NCBI RefSeq assembly: GCF_014202225.1
Contig: NZ_JACHGE010000003.1
Span: 230,900 to 294,899, forward strand
Source of the DNA: Algibacter amylolyticus
Lineage (GTDB): Bacteria; Bacteroidota; Bacteroidia; Flavobacteriales; Flavobacteriaceae
Direction of reading: 5' to 3'
Length of the DNA: 64,000 bases
The notes below the pieces were generated by a model, which worked only from the letters and a program-made list of their open reading frames with translations, made no database searches and was not told where the DNA came from. Shown here in pieces: positions 46,144 to 55,097 of this stretch. A program made the translations under genes and the position numbers. Numbering within the stretch: the first letter of the stretch is position 1; each line of letters begins with the position of its first letter.

Positions 46144-46200
46144 TTTAAACATCAACAATCAAACTTTTAATATTTTATATTTAACTTTTAATATTCAGAA

Positions 46201-46935
46201 ATGAGAATAATACCAGCAATAGATATTATAGACGGAAAATGTGTTCGCCTTACAAAAGGTGATTACGATACTAAAAAAATATATAACGAAAACCCTTTGG
46301 AAGTTGCTAAAATGTTTGAAGGGTCGGGCATTGAGTATTTGCATTTAGTAGATTTAGATGGTGCCAAGGCGAAGCATATTGTCAACTATAAGGTCTTGGA
46401 ACAAATAGCTTCAAAAACAAAGTTAAAGATAGATTTTGGTGGTGGTTTAAAAACTAACGAAGATTTACATATTGCTTTTAATTCTGGAGCAAGACAAGTA
46501 ACAGGAGGTAGTATTGCCGTAAAAGATTCAGAAACCTTTGAAGGTTGGATTTCTAAATATGGAGGAAATAAAATTATTTTAGGAGCTGATAGCGATGCTG
46601 GAAAAGTTTCCATAAGTGGCTGGATGGAACAAAGTAAGGAAGACGTTATTCCGTTTATTAAAGGCTACCAAAAGAAAGGTATTCAATATGTTATTTGTAC
46701 AGATATTTCTAAAGATGGTATGCTAGAAGGTCCTTCTTTCGATTTATATAAAGAAATTATTGATTCTTGTAGTAACAGTAGTAGCGGACAGTCTATAAAA
46801 TTAATAGCATCAGGTGGAATTTCTCATATCGATGAATTACCTAAATTAATCGAATTAGGTTGTGAAGGCGTTATAATAGGAAAAGCCATTTACGAAAATA
46901 GAATTAAACTTCACCAATTAGAAAAATTTGTATAA
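46201..46935 (+). CDS. hisA: Phosphoribosylformimino-5-aminoimidazole carboxamide ribotide isomerase
   Basis: A 244-residue TIM-barrel protein. [20 protein letters not shown] at the N-terminus holds the first catalytic Asp (AIDI). [39 protein letters not shown] with the second Asp, and [13 protein letters not shown] follow. It isomerises ProFAR to PRFAR. Its stop overlaps the hisF ATG by one base. Confidence 0.95.
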   Translation: MRIIPAIDIIDGKCVRLTKGDYDTKKIYNENPLEVAKMFEGSGIEYLHLVDLDGAKAKHIVNYKVLEQIASKTKLKIDFGGGLKTNEDLHIAFNSGARQVTGGSIAVKDSETFEGWISKYGGNKIILGADSDAGKVSISGWMEQSKEDVIPFIKGYQKKGIQYVICTDISKDGMLEGPSFDLYKEIIDSCSNSSSGQSIKLIASGGISHIDELPKLIELGCEGVIIGKAIYENRIKLHQLEKFV

Positions 46936-47690
46936 TGCTAACAAAAAGAATTATACCTTGTTTAGATATTAAAAACGGACGAACTGTAAAAGGTGTCAAT
47001 TTCGTTGATTTAAGAGATGCAGGTGATCCTGTTGAACTGGCTAAACAATATGCAAATCAAGGAGCAGACGAATTAGTGTTTTTAGATATTTCTGCTACTT
47101 TAGAAGGTCGCGGAACCACTTTAGACATGGTTCTGCATGTAGCCGAACAAGTTAATATTCCATTTACCGTTGGTGGTGGAATTTCTAGTGTAGAGCATGT
47201 TGATGCTTTATTACAATGTGGCGCAGATAAGGTGTCTATCAACTCTTCTGCTGTTAAAAGACCGAAATTGGTAAATGAATTATCAAATAAATTTGGAAGC
47301 CAATGTGTTGTTGTTGCTATTGATGCAAAACAAATAGATGGCCAATGGAAAGTGCATTTAGCAGGCGGTAGTATTCCAACAGAGATTGATTTATTTGAAT
47401 GGGCAAAAGAAGTTGAAGAACGCGGAGCAGGAGAGATTCTATTCACATCCATGGATCATGATGGTACTAAAAATGGATTTGCAAATGAAGCTTTAGCTAG
47501 ATTATCTGAAGAATTAAACATTCCCATAATAGCCTCTGGTGGTGCCGGAAATGTACAACACTTTGTAGACACTTTTAAAGATGGAAAATCTGATGCAGCC
47601 TTGGCAGCAAGTGTGTTTCATTTTGGTGAAATTCCAATTCCAGAATTAAAAAAAGAATTAAAAAGTAATAATATAGAAGTACGATTATAA
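46935..47690 (+). CDS. hisF: Imidazole glycerol phosphate synthase, cyclase subunit
   Basis: A 251-residue TIM barrel. [20 protein letters not shown] contains the catalytic Asp, [13 protein letters not shown] and [12 protein letters not shown] contribute phosphate binding, [15 protein letters not shown] holds the second Asp, and [12 protein letters not shown] closes the barrel. It uses ammonia from HisH to cyclise PRFAR to imidazole glycerol phosphate and AICAR. Confidence 0.97.
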   Translation: MLTKRIIPCLDIKNGRTVKGVNFVDLRDAGDPVELAKQYANQGADELVFLDISATLEGRGTTLDMVLHVAEQVNIPFTVGGGISSVEHVDALLQCGADKVSINSSAVKRPKLVNELSNKFGSQCVVVAIDAKQIDGQWKVHLAGGSIPTEIDLFEWAKEVEERGAGEILFTSMDHDGTKNGFANEALARLSEELNIPIIASGGAGNVQHFVDTFKDGKSDAALAASVFHFGEIPIPELKKELKSNNIEVRL

Positions 47691-47743
47691 ATCGCGCGTG
47701 TTATGCTTAACTCGGTTTGGCATTTCAATAATAAAAATTAATC

Positions 47744-48337
47744 ATGACCATAAAATACGACTCAAACGGATTAGTTCCAGCTATTATTCAAGATGCAACA
47801 ACAAAAAATGTGTTAATGTTGGGCTATATGAATGCTGAATCTTACCAGAAAACTTTAGAAACAAAGAAGGTTACTTTTTTTAGTAGAAGTAAACAGCGTC
47901 TTTGGACTAAAGGTGAAGAAAGCGGTAATTTTTTAAACCTTGTTGATATCAAAAACGATTGTGATAACGATTCATTACTTATTCAAGTAAATCCAGTAGG
48001 GCCAACATGTCATAAAGGAACAGATACCTGTTGGGAAGAAGAAAATACATCCAATTATGGTTTCTTTTCTACTTTAGAAGATGTTATTGCAGAACGTGTA
48101 GCTAATAAGGATACCAAAAAATCTTATGTGGCTAGTTTGTTTTCAAAAGGTATAAATAAAGTGGCTCAAAAAGTAGGCGAGGAGGCTGTTGAAACCGTTA
48201 TTGAGGCTATGGATAATAACGATGAGTTATTTTTATATGAATCGGCAGATTTAATGTTTCATTACTTAATGCTTTTACAAGCCAAAGGATTTACCTTAAA
48301 GGATATTGAGAAAGAATTAATGGGAAGACAAAAGTAA
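47744..48337 (+). CDS. hisIE: Bifunctional phosphoribosyl-AMP cyclohydrolase / phosphoribosyl-ATP pyrophosphatase
   Basis: A 197-residue fusion. Residues 1-105 are HisI: LVPAIIQDATTKNVLMLGYMN, FFSRSKQRLWTKGEESGN, KNDCDNDSLLIQVNP and GPTCHKGTDTCW with Zn-binding Cys. Residues 110-197 are HisE: SYVASLFSKGINKVAQKVGEEAVE (two parts) with acidic metal ligands in EEAVETVIEA. It performs steps two and three of the pathway. It follows hisF after 53 bp and precedes truA by 10 bp. Confidence 0.96.
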   Translation: MTIKYDSNGLVPAIIQDATTKNVLMLGYMNAESYQKTLETKKVTFFSRSKQRLWTKGEESGNFLNLVDIKNDCDNDSLLIQVNPVGPTCHKGTDTCWEEENTSNYGFFSTLEDVIAERVANKDTKKSYVASLFSKGINKVAQKVGEEAVETVIEAMDNNDELFLYESADLMFHYLMLLQAKGFTLKDIEKELMGRQK

Positions 48338-48347
48338 ATAGATCCTT

Positions 48348-49124
48348 TTGAAAAAATACTTCTACCTTATTACCATTCAATATTTGGGTTATCGTTTTCA
48401 CGGTTGGCAAAAACAACCAGATGTAAAAACCTTGCATTTAATGGTGGATAGAACATTTAATTTCATTCTAGAAGGTAAACGTTTTAAGAGTTTAAGTTCG
48501 GGCAGAACGGATGCTATGGTTTCGGCAGAATGTGCAGCTATAGAACTTTTTTTATATGAACCTATAGAAGACTTAACAGCTTTTTTAGACCTTTTTAATC
48601 GTAATTTACCTCAGGATATTCGCGCTTTAAATATTAAGGAAGTCGATGCTCAGTTCAATATTATTCAAAATTCAAAAATAAAAGAATATTTATATCTTTT
48701 TGCACATGGCGAAAAATGCCATCCGTTTTGCGCACCTATCATGACTACCATCCTTGATGAGTTAGATATTGATATTATGAAACAAGGTGCTAAGCTTTTT
48801 GAAGGTGAGAACTATTTAAAAACCTATTGCTATAAACCTACCGATAATGGTATTTATACACGAACCATATTAACTTGCGAGCTAATAGAAAACAATCTAT
48901 ACACTGCCAACTACTTCCCAAAGCAAACTTATATACTACGAGTTAGAGGTAAAGGGTTTATGCGCAATCAAATCAGGTTAATGATGGGAACTCTTATAGA
49001 CTTGGGTAAAGGTAAACTTACCATTAAGGATATTCAAGATACATTGGTTCCTCATAGTAATATTAAGATGAATTATATAGCGCCAGCTTCAGGGTTAATT
49101 CTTAATAAAATAGAGTTTGAATAA
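48348..49124 (+). CDS. truA: tRNA pseudouridine synthase A-like protein
   Basis: A 258-residue protein beginning at TTG (48348-48350); the conserved start KKYFYLITIQYLGYRFHGWQ follows at once. LSSGRTDAMVSA contains the catalytic Asp, and RVRGKGFMRNQIRLMMGTL is the RNA-binding family motif. TruA converts U38-40 in tRNA anticodon stems. The sequence deviates from classical TruA in parts of the middle domain, so a related specificity is possible. It is the last gene of the his transcript; linkage of his genes with a tRNA modification enzyme is notable because anticodon-loop pseudouridines of tRNA-His affect his attenuation in enterobacteria. Confidence 0.88.
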   Translation: MKKYFYLITIQYLGYRFHGWQKQPDVKTLHLMVDRTFNFILEGKRFKSLSSGRTDAMVSAECAAIELFLYEPIEDLTAFLDLFNRNLPQDIRALNIKEVDAQFNIIQNSKIKEYLYLFAHGEKCHPFCAPIMTTILDELDIDIMKQGAKLFEGENYLKTYCYKPTDNGIYTRTILTCELIENNLYTANYFPKQTYILRVRGKGFMRNQIRLMMGTLIDLGKGKLTIKDIQDTLVPHSNIKMNYIAPASGLILNKIEFE

Positions 49125-49152
49125 TCTTAATTCACTCTAAACAGTATATATA

Positions 49153-49172
49153 AAAGGCGTTTTACGCTGTTT
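49153..49172 (+). terminator. Weak terminator-like hairpin after the his operon
   Basis: GGCGT (49156-49160), loop TTT, ACGCT (49164-49168) with an A-run before and GTTTT after. The stem is short and T-run brief, so confidence is limited. Confidence 0.35.
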
Positions 49173-49326
49173 TCACTTCCGTAAGTACTTATTTCATTTT
49201 GAAATGAGCAAGGATTTTATTCATACGAACAAACCGTATTGCCACTCATATTATAATTTAGCGGTAAGAAAGAAAGATACAACACATCCTTCTTTCAAAT
49301 AAATATTAACCTTTAAAATTACAATT

Positions 49327-49830
49327 ATGAATTATTTAAATATGAATGAAGAGGAAGTATTACCTGTGGTGATGGAATTAAATATTTTATTAGCAGATTA
49401 TCATATATACTATCAAAAACTTCGTAGTAATCACTGGAATGTAAACGGAAAAAACTTTTTTGATTTACATGAAAAGTTTGAAGAATTATACAATGATGCC
49501 AAAATAAAAATCGATGCTATTGCAGAGCGTGTTTTAACATTAAGATATAGTCCTATGAGTAAAATGAAGGATTATTTAAAAACAGCCACAATACATGAAG
49601 ATAGACCAATTAAATCGGATCAAGATATGGTTGATGAAACCTTAAATGATCATAAAATTTTATTGAAACAAATGTCGAAAGTTATCGAAAAGGCTAATAA
49701 AATTTCAGATGAAGGTACCATCGATTTAATTGGTGCTTACATAAGAGAATTAGAGAAATCTAGTTGGATGCTAAACGCTTGGGCTACTAGTAAAATCGAG
49801 CAACCCCAAAAAAGGGAGCTTATAAGCTAA
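49327..49830 (+). CDS. dps: Dps-family ferritin-like DNA protection protein
   Basis: A 167-residue four-helix protein. LLADYHIYYQKLRSNHWNVNGKNFFDLHEKFEELYND (read as RSNHWNVNG and FFDLHEKFEELYND) contains the intersubunit ferroxidase ligands His, Asp and Glu. IDAIAERVLTL follows and the acidic helix DEGTIDLIGAYIRELEKSSWM (two parts) ends the fold. Dps dodecamers oxidise and store iron and bind or shield DNA in stress. It stands alone with about 200 bp upstream, followed 54 bp later by a mechanosensitive channel gene, a plausible stress-gene pair. Confidence 0.92.
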   Translation: MNYLNMNEEEVLPVVMELNILLADYHIYYQKLRSNHWNVNGKNFFDLHEKFEELYNDAKIKIDAIAERVLTLRYSPMSKMKDYLKTATIHEDRPIKSDQDMVDETLNDHKILLKQMSKVIEKANKISDEGTIDLIGAYIRELEKSSWMLNAWATSKIEQPQKRELIS

Positions 49831-49884
49831 AACAAGTCAAATAGACTTATTATTTAACTTTTAACCCTTTAAAAATTTTTAATT

Positions 49885-50787
49885 ATGACAGACGAATTTA
49901 ATAAAGCATACGAACTTATATCAGGTAAATTAACAGGATGGTTGGAGACCATTATTACCAACTTGCCAAACTTAGCAATAGCTATAATCGTTATGGTGGT
50001 ATTTTATTATATCTCCAAATACGTTTCAAGGCTAGTAGGAAAGTTGGTTTCTAAAAAAGTACACCAAGATTCTTTAGTCTCTATAATCACTAAAATAACT
50101 GCTGTAGCCATAATAGCTATAGGTTTGTTTTTAGCTTTAGGTGTTTTAAATTTAAGCAAAACCTTAGAAACTTTAATTGGAGCTGCTGGTGTATCTGGTT
50201 TAGTAATTGGTTTAGCCTTACAAGGTACTCTAAGTAATACTTTTGCAGGTATTGTACTAAGTTTTAGAAAGAGTGTAGAATTAGGACATTGGGTAGAAAC
50301 CAATGGATATTCTGGTGAAGTTGTGGAAATCAGTTTAAAAAACTTCGTAATAAAAGAATCTGATAACAACATGGTTTTAATTCCCAATAAATCCATTCTA
50401 GAAAACCCATTGAAAAACTATTCATTAACCACTAAAATGCGTGTTTTTATTGAGTGTGGTGTAGGTTATGAATCTGATTTGGACGAGGTAAAACGTTTAA
50501 CACAACAAACAATAGCTAATGAATTCGATCAGGTTAAAAAACCAGAAGATGTAGAGTTCTACTATACCGAGTTTGGAGGAAGTTCTATTAATTATTTATG
50601 TCGTTTTTGGATTGAATCAGAAAGTATGCTCGAAAAGCTAAAGGCAAAAACAAATGCTATTATCGCTATTAAAAAAGCTTACGATAAAGCAGGAATTAAT
50701 ATACCATTCCCAATTAGAACATTACAATTTGATAATAAGTTAGCCATCGACAAAGAGGTGGTAAATAAAGAGTTTTCAAATAATTAA
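49885..50787 (+). CDS. Small-conductance mechanosensitive channel (MscS family)
   Basis: A 300-residue protein with three membrane segments: about 29-48 (LAIAIIVMVVFYYI), 70-92 (ITAVAIIAIGLFLALGVL) and the pore helix near 98-125 (LIGAAGVSGLVIGLALQGT, LSNTFAGIVLSF). The Gly/Ala-rich pore helix is diagnostic. A cytoplasmic beta domain follows (GHWVETNGYSGEVVEISL, MVLIPNKSILENPLKNYS). It opens under membrane tension to release solutes after osmotic downshock. It is transcribed with the downstream secreted protein or alone; spacing is 51 bp. Confidence 0.94.
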   Translation: MTDEFNKAYELISGKLTGWLETIITNLPNLAIAIIVMVVFYYISKYVSRLVGKLVSKKVHQDSLVSIITKITAVAIIAIGLFLALGVLNLSKTLETLIGAAGVSGLVIGLALQGTLSNTFAGIVLSFRKSVELGHWVETNGYSGEVVEISLKNFVIKESDNNMVLIPNKSILENPLKNYSLTTKMRVFIECGVGYESDLDEVKRLTQQTIANEFDQVKKPEDVEFYYTEFGGSSINYLCRFWIESESMLEKLKAKTNAIIAIKKAYDKAGINIPFPIRTLQFDNKLAIDKEVVNKEFSNN

Positions 50788-50838
50788 GATATAGCATCTT
50801 TGAAAATGAAATAATAATTAATAAAAAAAACAAGAAAA

Positions 50839-51402
50839 ATGAAAAATTTGGTATACATATTAGTATTGGTTTTTAGTGGAACTATTATGGCTCAAGAAAA
50901 GCCATCGGAAGTAAAAGAAGAAGTAGAAGTTAAAACTATTAAATATAAAGATAGTGATAGCACTACGGAGAGTAAGGTAAAGGTAATAACCAGAGAAACA
51001 TCAAACGTGAAGTTGGAGGGTGCAGATGCCGAAAAAGTAAATCAAGATCGTGTATCTACAACAAAAAAAGTGGAGAAAATGATTATGGTAGATGATGATG
51101 CCGACCCAGCATATGATTTTCTTACCAAGGAAACCTTTTATATCTCAGAAGATAAAAACTATAAGTTTACCCCAAACAAAAAAGGCTTTGATATAGCTTT
51201 TAATAACAACACCAACCAGTTTGTAAAAACTGGAAATGCTTGGGAGTCTTCAACAAACGGTCATTATATAGTGAGCGGAGAAAATAAAAATGGTATTGGA
51301 TATTTTGATAGTGAAGGAAACTTTATTGTAGAATATTACGATTATAATTTAAAAGATATCATGAAGATTAAATATAATAAGGCTGTTAGCAGTTTAAAAT
51401 AA
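50839..51402 (+). CDS. Secreted protein of unknown function
   Basis: A 187-residue protein with a signal peptide MKNLVYILVLVFSGTIMAQ, cleaved near MAQ. The mature part starts with a charged, repetitive region rich in Glu, Lys and Val (EVKEEVEVKTIKYKDSDST), then KVEKMIMVDDDADPAYDFL. The C-terminal half is a small beta-rich domain (ISEDKNYKFTPNKKGFDIAF, YFDSEGNFIVEYYDYNLKDI). I recognise no family. It is likely periplasmic or surface-exposed. A strong terminator follows at 51427-51453, making it the last gene of the MscS transcript. Confidence 0.75.
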   Translation: MKNLVYILVLVFSGTIMAQEKPSEVKEEVEVKTIKYKDSDSTTESKVKVITRETSNVKLEGADAEKVNQDRVSTTKKVEKMIMVDDDADPAYDFLTKETFYISEDKNYKFTPNKKGFDIAFNNNTNQFVKTGNAWESSTNGHYIVSGENKNGIGYFDSEGNFIVEYYDYNLKDIMKIKYNKAVSSLK

Positions 51403-51426
51403 TATTTTCATGTTAAGATAAAAATA

Positions 51427-51453
51427 AAAGTCCCGATTCGTTCGGGACTTTTT
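51427..51453 (+). terminator. Rho-independent terminator
   Basis: AAAGTCCCGA (51427-51436), loop TTCGT, TCGGGACTTT (51442-51451) followed by Ts. It is a perfect 10-bp stem, GC-rich compared with its surroundings. Confidence 0.92.
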
Positions 51454-51486
51454 GTATTTTAGAACCTTGTAAAACTAATTTTAGCT

Positions 51487-52170
51487 ATGAGTGTACAGGT
51501 ACCACAGTCCGTTTTTAAATTTTTCAAAAAATTAGAAAAAAATAATAATCGTGATTGGTTTAACGATAACAAACCAGAATTTAAGGCGGCCGAGAAAGAG
51601 GTTAAAGTATTTTATAATGCTGTGTTAGATAATCTTAACAAGCATGACGAAGTAGATAAATTAAAAGTTTTTAGAATTTACCGCGATGTGCGCTTTTCAA
51701 AAAACAAACTCCCTTATAAAACACATTTTGGCGGGTCTTATAACAGGATTAATCCCAAATTAAGAGGTGGTTACTATGTGCATTTGCAACCAAATAACGA
51801 AAGTTTTATAGCTACAGGGTTTTGGCAACCGGAAAAAGAAGATTTATTGCGTATTCGAAAAGAATTTGATATGGACGATTCTGAAATAAGAGCAATTTTA
51901 TCCAGCAAAGATTTTAATTCTATTTGGGCAGACCACTTTATTGGCGACGAAGTAAAATCGGCTCCACGCGGATTCCCAAAAGACCATCCTGCTATAGATT
52001 TAATAAAGAAAAAACAATACATCTTCACAAAACACTATAGCGATAAGGAAGTATTAGATGCTAATTTTATTAATGAAATTGATACAGCGTTTAAAGCAAT
52101 TCGTCCTTTTTTCGATTATATGAGCGATGTTTTAACCACAGATTTAAATGGCGTTTCGTTAATTGATTAA
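51487..52170 (+). CDS. DUF2461 family protein
   Basis: A 227-residue protein. FKFFKKLEKNNNRDWFNDNKPEF (read as LEKNNNRDWFNDNKPEF) near residue 16, VFRIYRDVRFSKNKLPYKTHF, and GGYYVHLQPNNESFIATGFW are the conserved blocks of the DUF2461/TIGR02453 family. The family is widespread and of unknown biochemical function. There is no signal peptide and no membrane segment. It is transcribed alone after the terminator at 51427. Confidence 0.9.
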   Translation: MSVQVPQSVFKFFKKLEKNNNRDWFNDNKPEFKAAEKEVKVFYNAVLDNLNKHDEVDKLKVFRIYRDVRFSKNKLPYKTHFGGSYNRINPKLRGGYYVHLQPNNESFIATGFWQPEKEDLLRIRKEFDMDDSEIRAILSSKDFNSIWADHFIGDEVKSAPRGFPKDHPAIDLIKKKQYIFTKHYSDKEVLDANFINEIDTAFKAIRPFFDYMSDVLTTDLNGVSLID

Positions 52171-52224
52171 GGTAACTAACGCTACTTGTGCGTAATCCTA
52201 AACATAAGTTTATTATAAATAAAT

Positions 52225-52641
52225 TTAAACGGCCGTTAGTAATTCGGGCTTTTCAAATAATTGAATATGGCTTAGTAAGCGTTCTTTAACAATATTCATC
52301 ATGCGTTTATTTAAAGCCGAAGAGTTTTTAATATAAATAGCATATTCTTCAACAGTAAAAACACCAATAATCATTCCCTTCATTGAGTTACGAAGCTTCA
52401 TGTCTTTTTGAATCGCATTTTCAATATAATCCATACGTTTTTCTAAGCTTAAATCATAAAACACAGATTTGTGTTTGGTAATGTAATTTTTAAATACTTC
52501 AATTAATAAATCGTTTTGAAATTTTATGGTTGGTCGCAGTACTAAATTTTGAAAACGCTCATCGGCACTCATATTGTCGTTAATGGTAGTACTTAAAATT
52601 TGAGGTCGAATACTTTTAAGATTGAATTGTCTAGAGTCCAT
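52225..52641 (-). CDS. Conserved hypothetical protein
   Basis: A 138-residue, probably all-helical soluble protein. LVLRPTIKFQNDLLIEVFKNYI, KRMDYIENAIQKDMKLRNSMKGMIIGVFTVEEY (two parts), and NSSALNKRMMNIVKERL are well-formed amphipathic segments. I recall close relatives in Flavobacteriaceae sometimes labelled glyoxalase, but no glyoxalase metal-binding motif is visible, so I do not adopt that name. It is transcribed divergently from the thioesterase gene. Confidence 0.75.
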   Translation of the reverse strand: MDSRQFNLKSIRPQILSTTINDNMSADERFQNLVLRPTIKFQNDLLIEVFKNYITKHKSVFYDLSLEKRMDYIENAIQKDMKLRNSMKGMIIGVFTVEEYAIYIKNSSALNKRMMNIVKERLLSHIQLFEKPELLTAV

Positions 52642-52760
52642 TATTTTAGATTTTTACTAAAATTATCGATTATACCTGCTGCATTTAATTTTTCGAATTA
52701 TAATTGTTAACGAGGTTATCAACATTCAGGAATTTTTTATCTTTAAAAAAAATTAAAACG

Positions 52761-53147
52761 ATGAGATTTCACACCAGAAAATGGATTAAGCCAGAAGATT
52801 TAAATGCTAACGGAACCTTATTTGGCGGCCGATTATTAGAATGGATAGACGAGGAGGCTGCTTTATATTCCATAGTGCAACTAGATAATCAAAAAGTAGT
52901 AACAAAATACATTAGCGAAATAGATTTTAAAACCTCGGCAAAACAAGGTGATGTTGTCGAAATAGGTATTGAAGCTATAAAATTTGGAAAAGCATCTTTA
53001 ACCTTAAGTTGCGAAGTTAGAAATATGAGAACTAGAGAAACCATAATAACGATTTCTAATATTGTTATGGTAAATATTGGTGCTAACGGGCAGGCTTTGC
53101 CGCATGGAAAAACCGAAGTAGAGTATGTTGCGGATAGATTGCGATAA
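52761..53147 (+). CDS. Acyl-CoA thioesterase, hotdog fold
   Basis: A 128-residue protein from the ATG at 52761 (MRFHTRKWIKPEDLNANGTL). A longer frame opens at a TTG (52704), but its extra 19 residues are not family-like and lie in the promoter region. NANGTLFGGRLLEWIDEEAAL is the acyl-CoA thioesterase signature with the catalytic Asp in WIDE; TKYISEIDFKTSAKQGDVVEI and MVNIGANGQALPHG follow. It hydrolyses acyl-CoA; chain-length preference is unknown. Confidence 0.9.
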   Translation: MRFHTRKWIKPEDLNANGTLFGGRLLEWIDEEAALYSIVQLDNQKVVTKYISEIDFKTSAKQGDVVEIGIEAIKFGKASLTLSCEVRNMRTRETIITISNIVMVNIGANGQALPHGKTEVEYVADRLR

Positions 53148-53264
53148 CCTTGTGAATAATTAGATGTTATAAAAAGCTACTTTAATTAACCAAAATAGCT
53201 TTTTTTAATATGCTTCAAGATTGTTGTTTTATTCCTATTTCATAAAGGCTATAAAATATAATAA

Positions 53265-55097
53265 TTAGTTTTTGTTTTTTAGAAGATTTTTAATGTCTTC
53301 TACGTCTTTTTCTAATACATGTAGTTTTTGGGTTAAGGCTTCATTTTTCGCTTTTAACAATTCAATTTCTTGTGTTTGCTCTTGGATAGCTTTAACAATG
53401 GGTGCAAAAAAATCATTATATCGAACACTTAACATGCCTTCTTTATCCTTAGTTATTACTCCATTACTATCGGTATCATTCTTTTGAAAAGCATCTTTTA
53501 ATTCTTGGGCAATAAAACCATATTCAATTCTATTGTTTTCATCGTTATTTCGATAATAAGATACAGGGCGTAAGTCGTTTATAAATTTTAAGCCTAGATT
53601 CGAGTCTTTAATAGTATTTTTCCATCTTTTATCAGAAGTAATCGTCCAAGCGACTTGTACTCCTGCATACGTTATAGCAGTACCACCAATGCGTACCTGA
53701 TTGCTTGCTGTTGGATCAGGAACAGAAGATAAATATCCAATGGCTGTATTGTTACTACCTGAAGTGATATTATCTAGGGCTCTATAACCAACTGCTGTAT
53801 TATTATTTCCTGTTGTATTTAATCTTAAAGATTGATATCCAAAAGCTGAATTATAATTCCCTTCTGTGTTAGCATTAATAGCAATATATCCCATTGCTGT
53901 ATTATAGTTTCCAATAGTGTTATTTGGCAATGCACTGTAACCAGACGCCGTATTACCAATCCCTGATAAATTATCAAAAAGGGAACTACCTCCTAATGCT
54001 GTATTATAATTCCCAGATTCATTTGTTCGTAAACTGTTTACGCCTATAGATATATTGTAATTCCCGTTTAAATTCGATGTCATAGCACCAAAACCAATAG
54101 CCGTATTATACAGTCCTGTTAAGTTATTAAAAAGTGAATTTACGCCACTTGATGTATTGCCAGCTCCCGATTCATTAAATAACATTGAATTTACACCACT
54201 AGCAGTATTGTTATTACCTGTTGTGTTATTATTAAGAGCATTTACTCCTGTTCCAGTATTGTTGGTTCCAGTTTCATTTTCCCTAAGAGAATTATTTCCA
54301 ATAGAGGTATTATTAGCTCCCGATATATTAGAATAAAGGGCGTTAGCTCCAACGGCAGTATTACCAGCTCCTGTTTCATTAGTAAATAGTGAATTAGCGC
54401 CAATAGCGGTATCACTACTCCCTGTTGTATTGGCTGTTAGAGCGTTGTGCCCAATTGCAGTATTATAGCTTGCAGAAGTATTGCTGCTTAGTGCATTAGC
54501 GCCGTTAGCAGTATTGTAGCTACCTGTTGTGTTAGTAAATAAGCTGTTAGCTCCAGTGGCAGTATTCTCGTAACCAGTGGTATTAGAGTTAAGCGAATTT
54601 AAACCTATGGCCGTATCGCGTCTTCCTGACACCACAGAAGAAAGTGCGTTAACACCAAAACCAGTACTAGTTTGGTCTAGTAACCCTGCAACAATATTGT
54701 TTCGTTTAAAAACTAGATCCTCATCATCACTAGTTCCAATAAAATTTAGAGTGTCATCGGTTCCTGCATTTCCTAGAATATCCCAATTCGTATTAGTTGC
54801 ATTATCGGTTACAAATTTTAACCATTCGGTACCATTCCAATAGTAATAACCTGGAGTAATACCACCAACATTTGCAGTGTTATAAATTAATAAACTGGCT
54901 ACCGGAGTAGTAATCGTTGTATTATCTGTTTTTGATGCTAAAGATATTCTGGGTATTAACAGACCTTTATTAGGCGAACTAATATCCAAAATAGCAGAAG
55001 TTTTGGGACTTGTTGTTCCAATACCTACTTGTGCATTGATATTCTGTTGTAAAAAAAACAAAAAGAATAGTAATCCTAAAGTTGTAAGTTTTTTCAT
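53265..55097 (-). CDS. Repeat-rich surface fibre protein with S74 (endosialidase chaperone) domain
   Basis: A 610-residue protein from the ATG at 55095-55097; the longer frame to 55202 lacks homology and places 35 residues before a good signal peptide (KKLTTLGLLFFLFFLQQNINA). After QVGIGTTSPKTSAILDI, a common start of such Bacteroidota proteins, come 18 tandem 17-residue repeats of the type GxNxLxxNxTGxxNTAx (nt 53739-54656). The C-terminal part has SDKRWKNTIKD and RPVSYYRN, the S74 intramolecular chaperone, which in phage fibres cleaves itself after trimerisation. It ends in a heptad coiled coil (IQEQTQEIELLKAKNEAL). There is no type IX sorting signal. It is probably a trimeric surface or secreted fibre. 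Confidence 0.88.
   Translation of the reverse strand: MKKLTTLGLLFFLFFLQQNINAQVGIGTTSPKTSAILDISSPNKGLLIPRISLASKTDNTTITTPVASLLIYNTANVGGITPGYYYWNGTEWLKFVTDNATNTNWDILGNAGTDDTLNFIGTSDDEDLVFKRNNIVAGLLDQTSTGFGVNALSSVVSGRRDTAIGLNSLNSNTTGYENTATGANSLFTNTTGSYNTANGANALSSNTSASYNTAIGHNALTANTTGSSDTAIGANSLFTNETGAGNTAVGANALYSNISGANNTSIGNNSLRENETGTNNTGTGVNALNNNTTGNNNTASGVNSMLFNESGAGNTSSGVNSLFNNLTGLYNTAIGFGAMTSNLNGNYNISIGVNSLRTNESGNYNTALGGSSLFDNLSGIGNTASGYSALPNNTIGNYNTAMGYIAINANTEGNYNSAFGYQSLRLNTTGNNNTAVGYRALDNITSGSNNTAIGYLSSVPDPTASNQVRIGGTAITYAGVQVAWTITSDKRWKNTIKDSNLGLKFINDLRPVSYYRNNDENNRIEYGFIAQELKDAFQKNDTDSNGVITKDKEGMLSVRYNDFFAPIVKAIQEQTQEIELLKAKNEALTQKLHVLEKDVEDIKNLLKNKN
53739..54656 (-). repeat. 18 tandem 51-bp coding repeats (17 residues each)
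   Basis: The repeats lie in the fibre protein. Each unit follows GxNxLxxNxTGxxNTAx; units are diverged in DNA sequence but keep exact length with no indel over 918 bp, so frame and period are under selection. The pattern fits a beta-solenoid or trimeric beta-roll. Confidence 0.85.

Noticed and set aside
53739..54656. CRISPR-like array because of regular 51-bp periodicity
   Set aside because: The repeats are an uninterrupted coding frame with conserved residues; there are no unique spacers between identical repeats and no cas genes.
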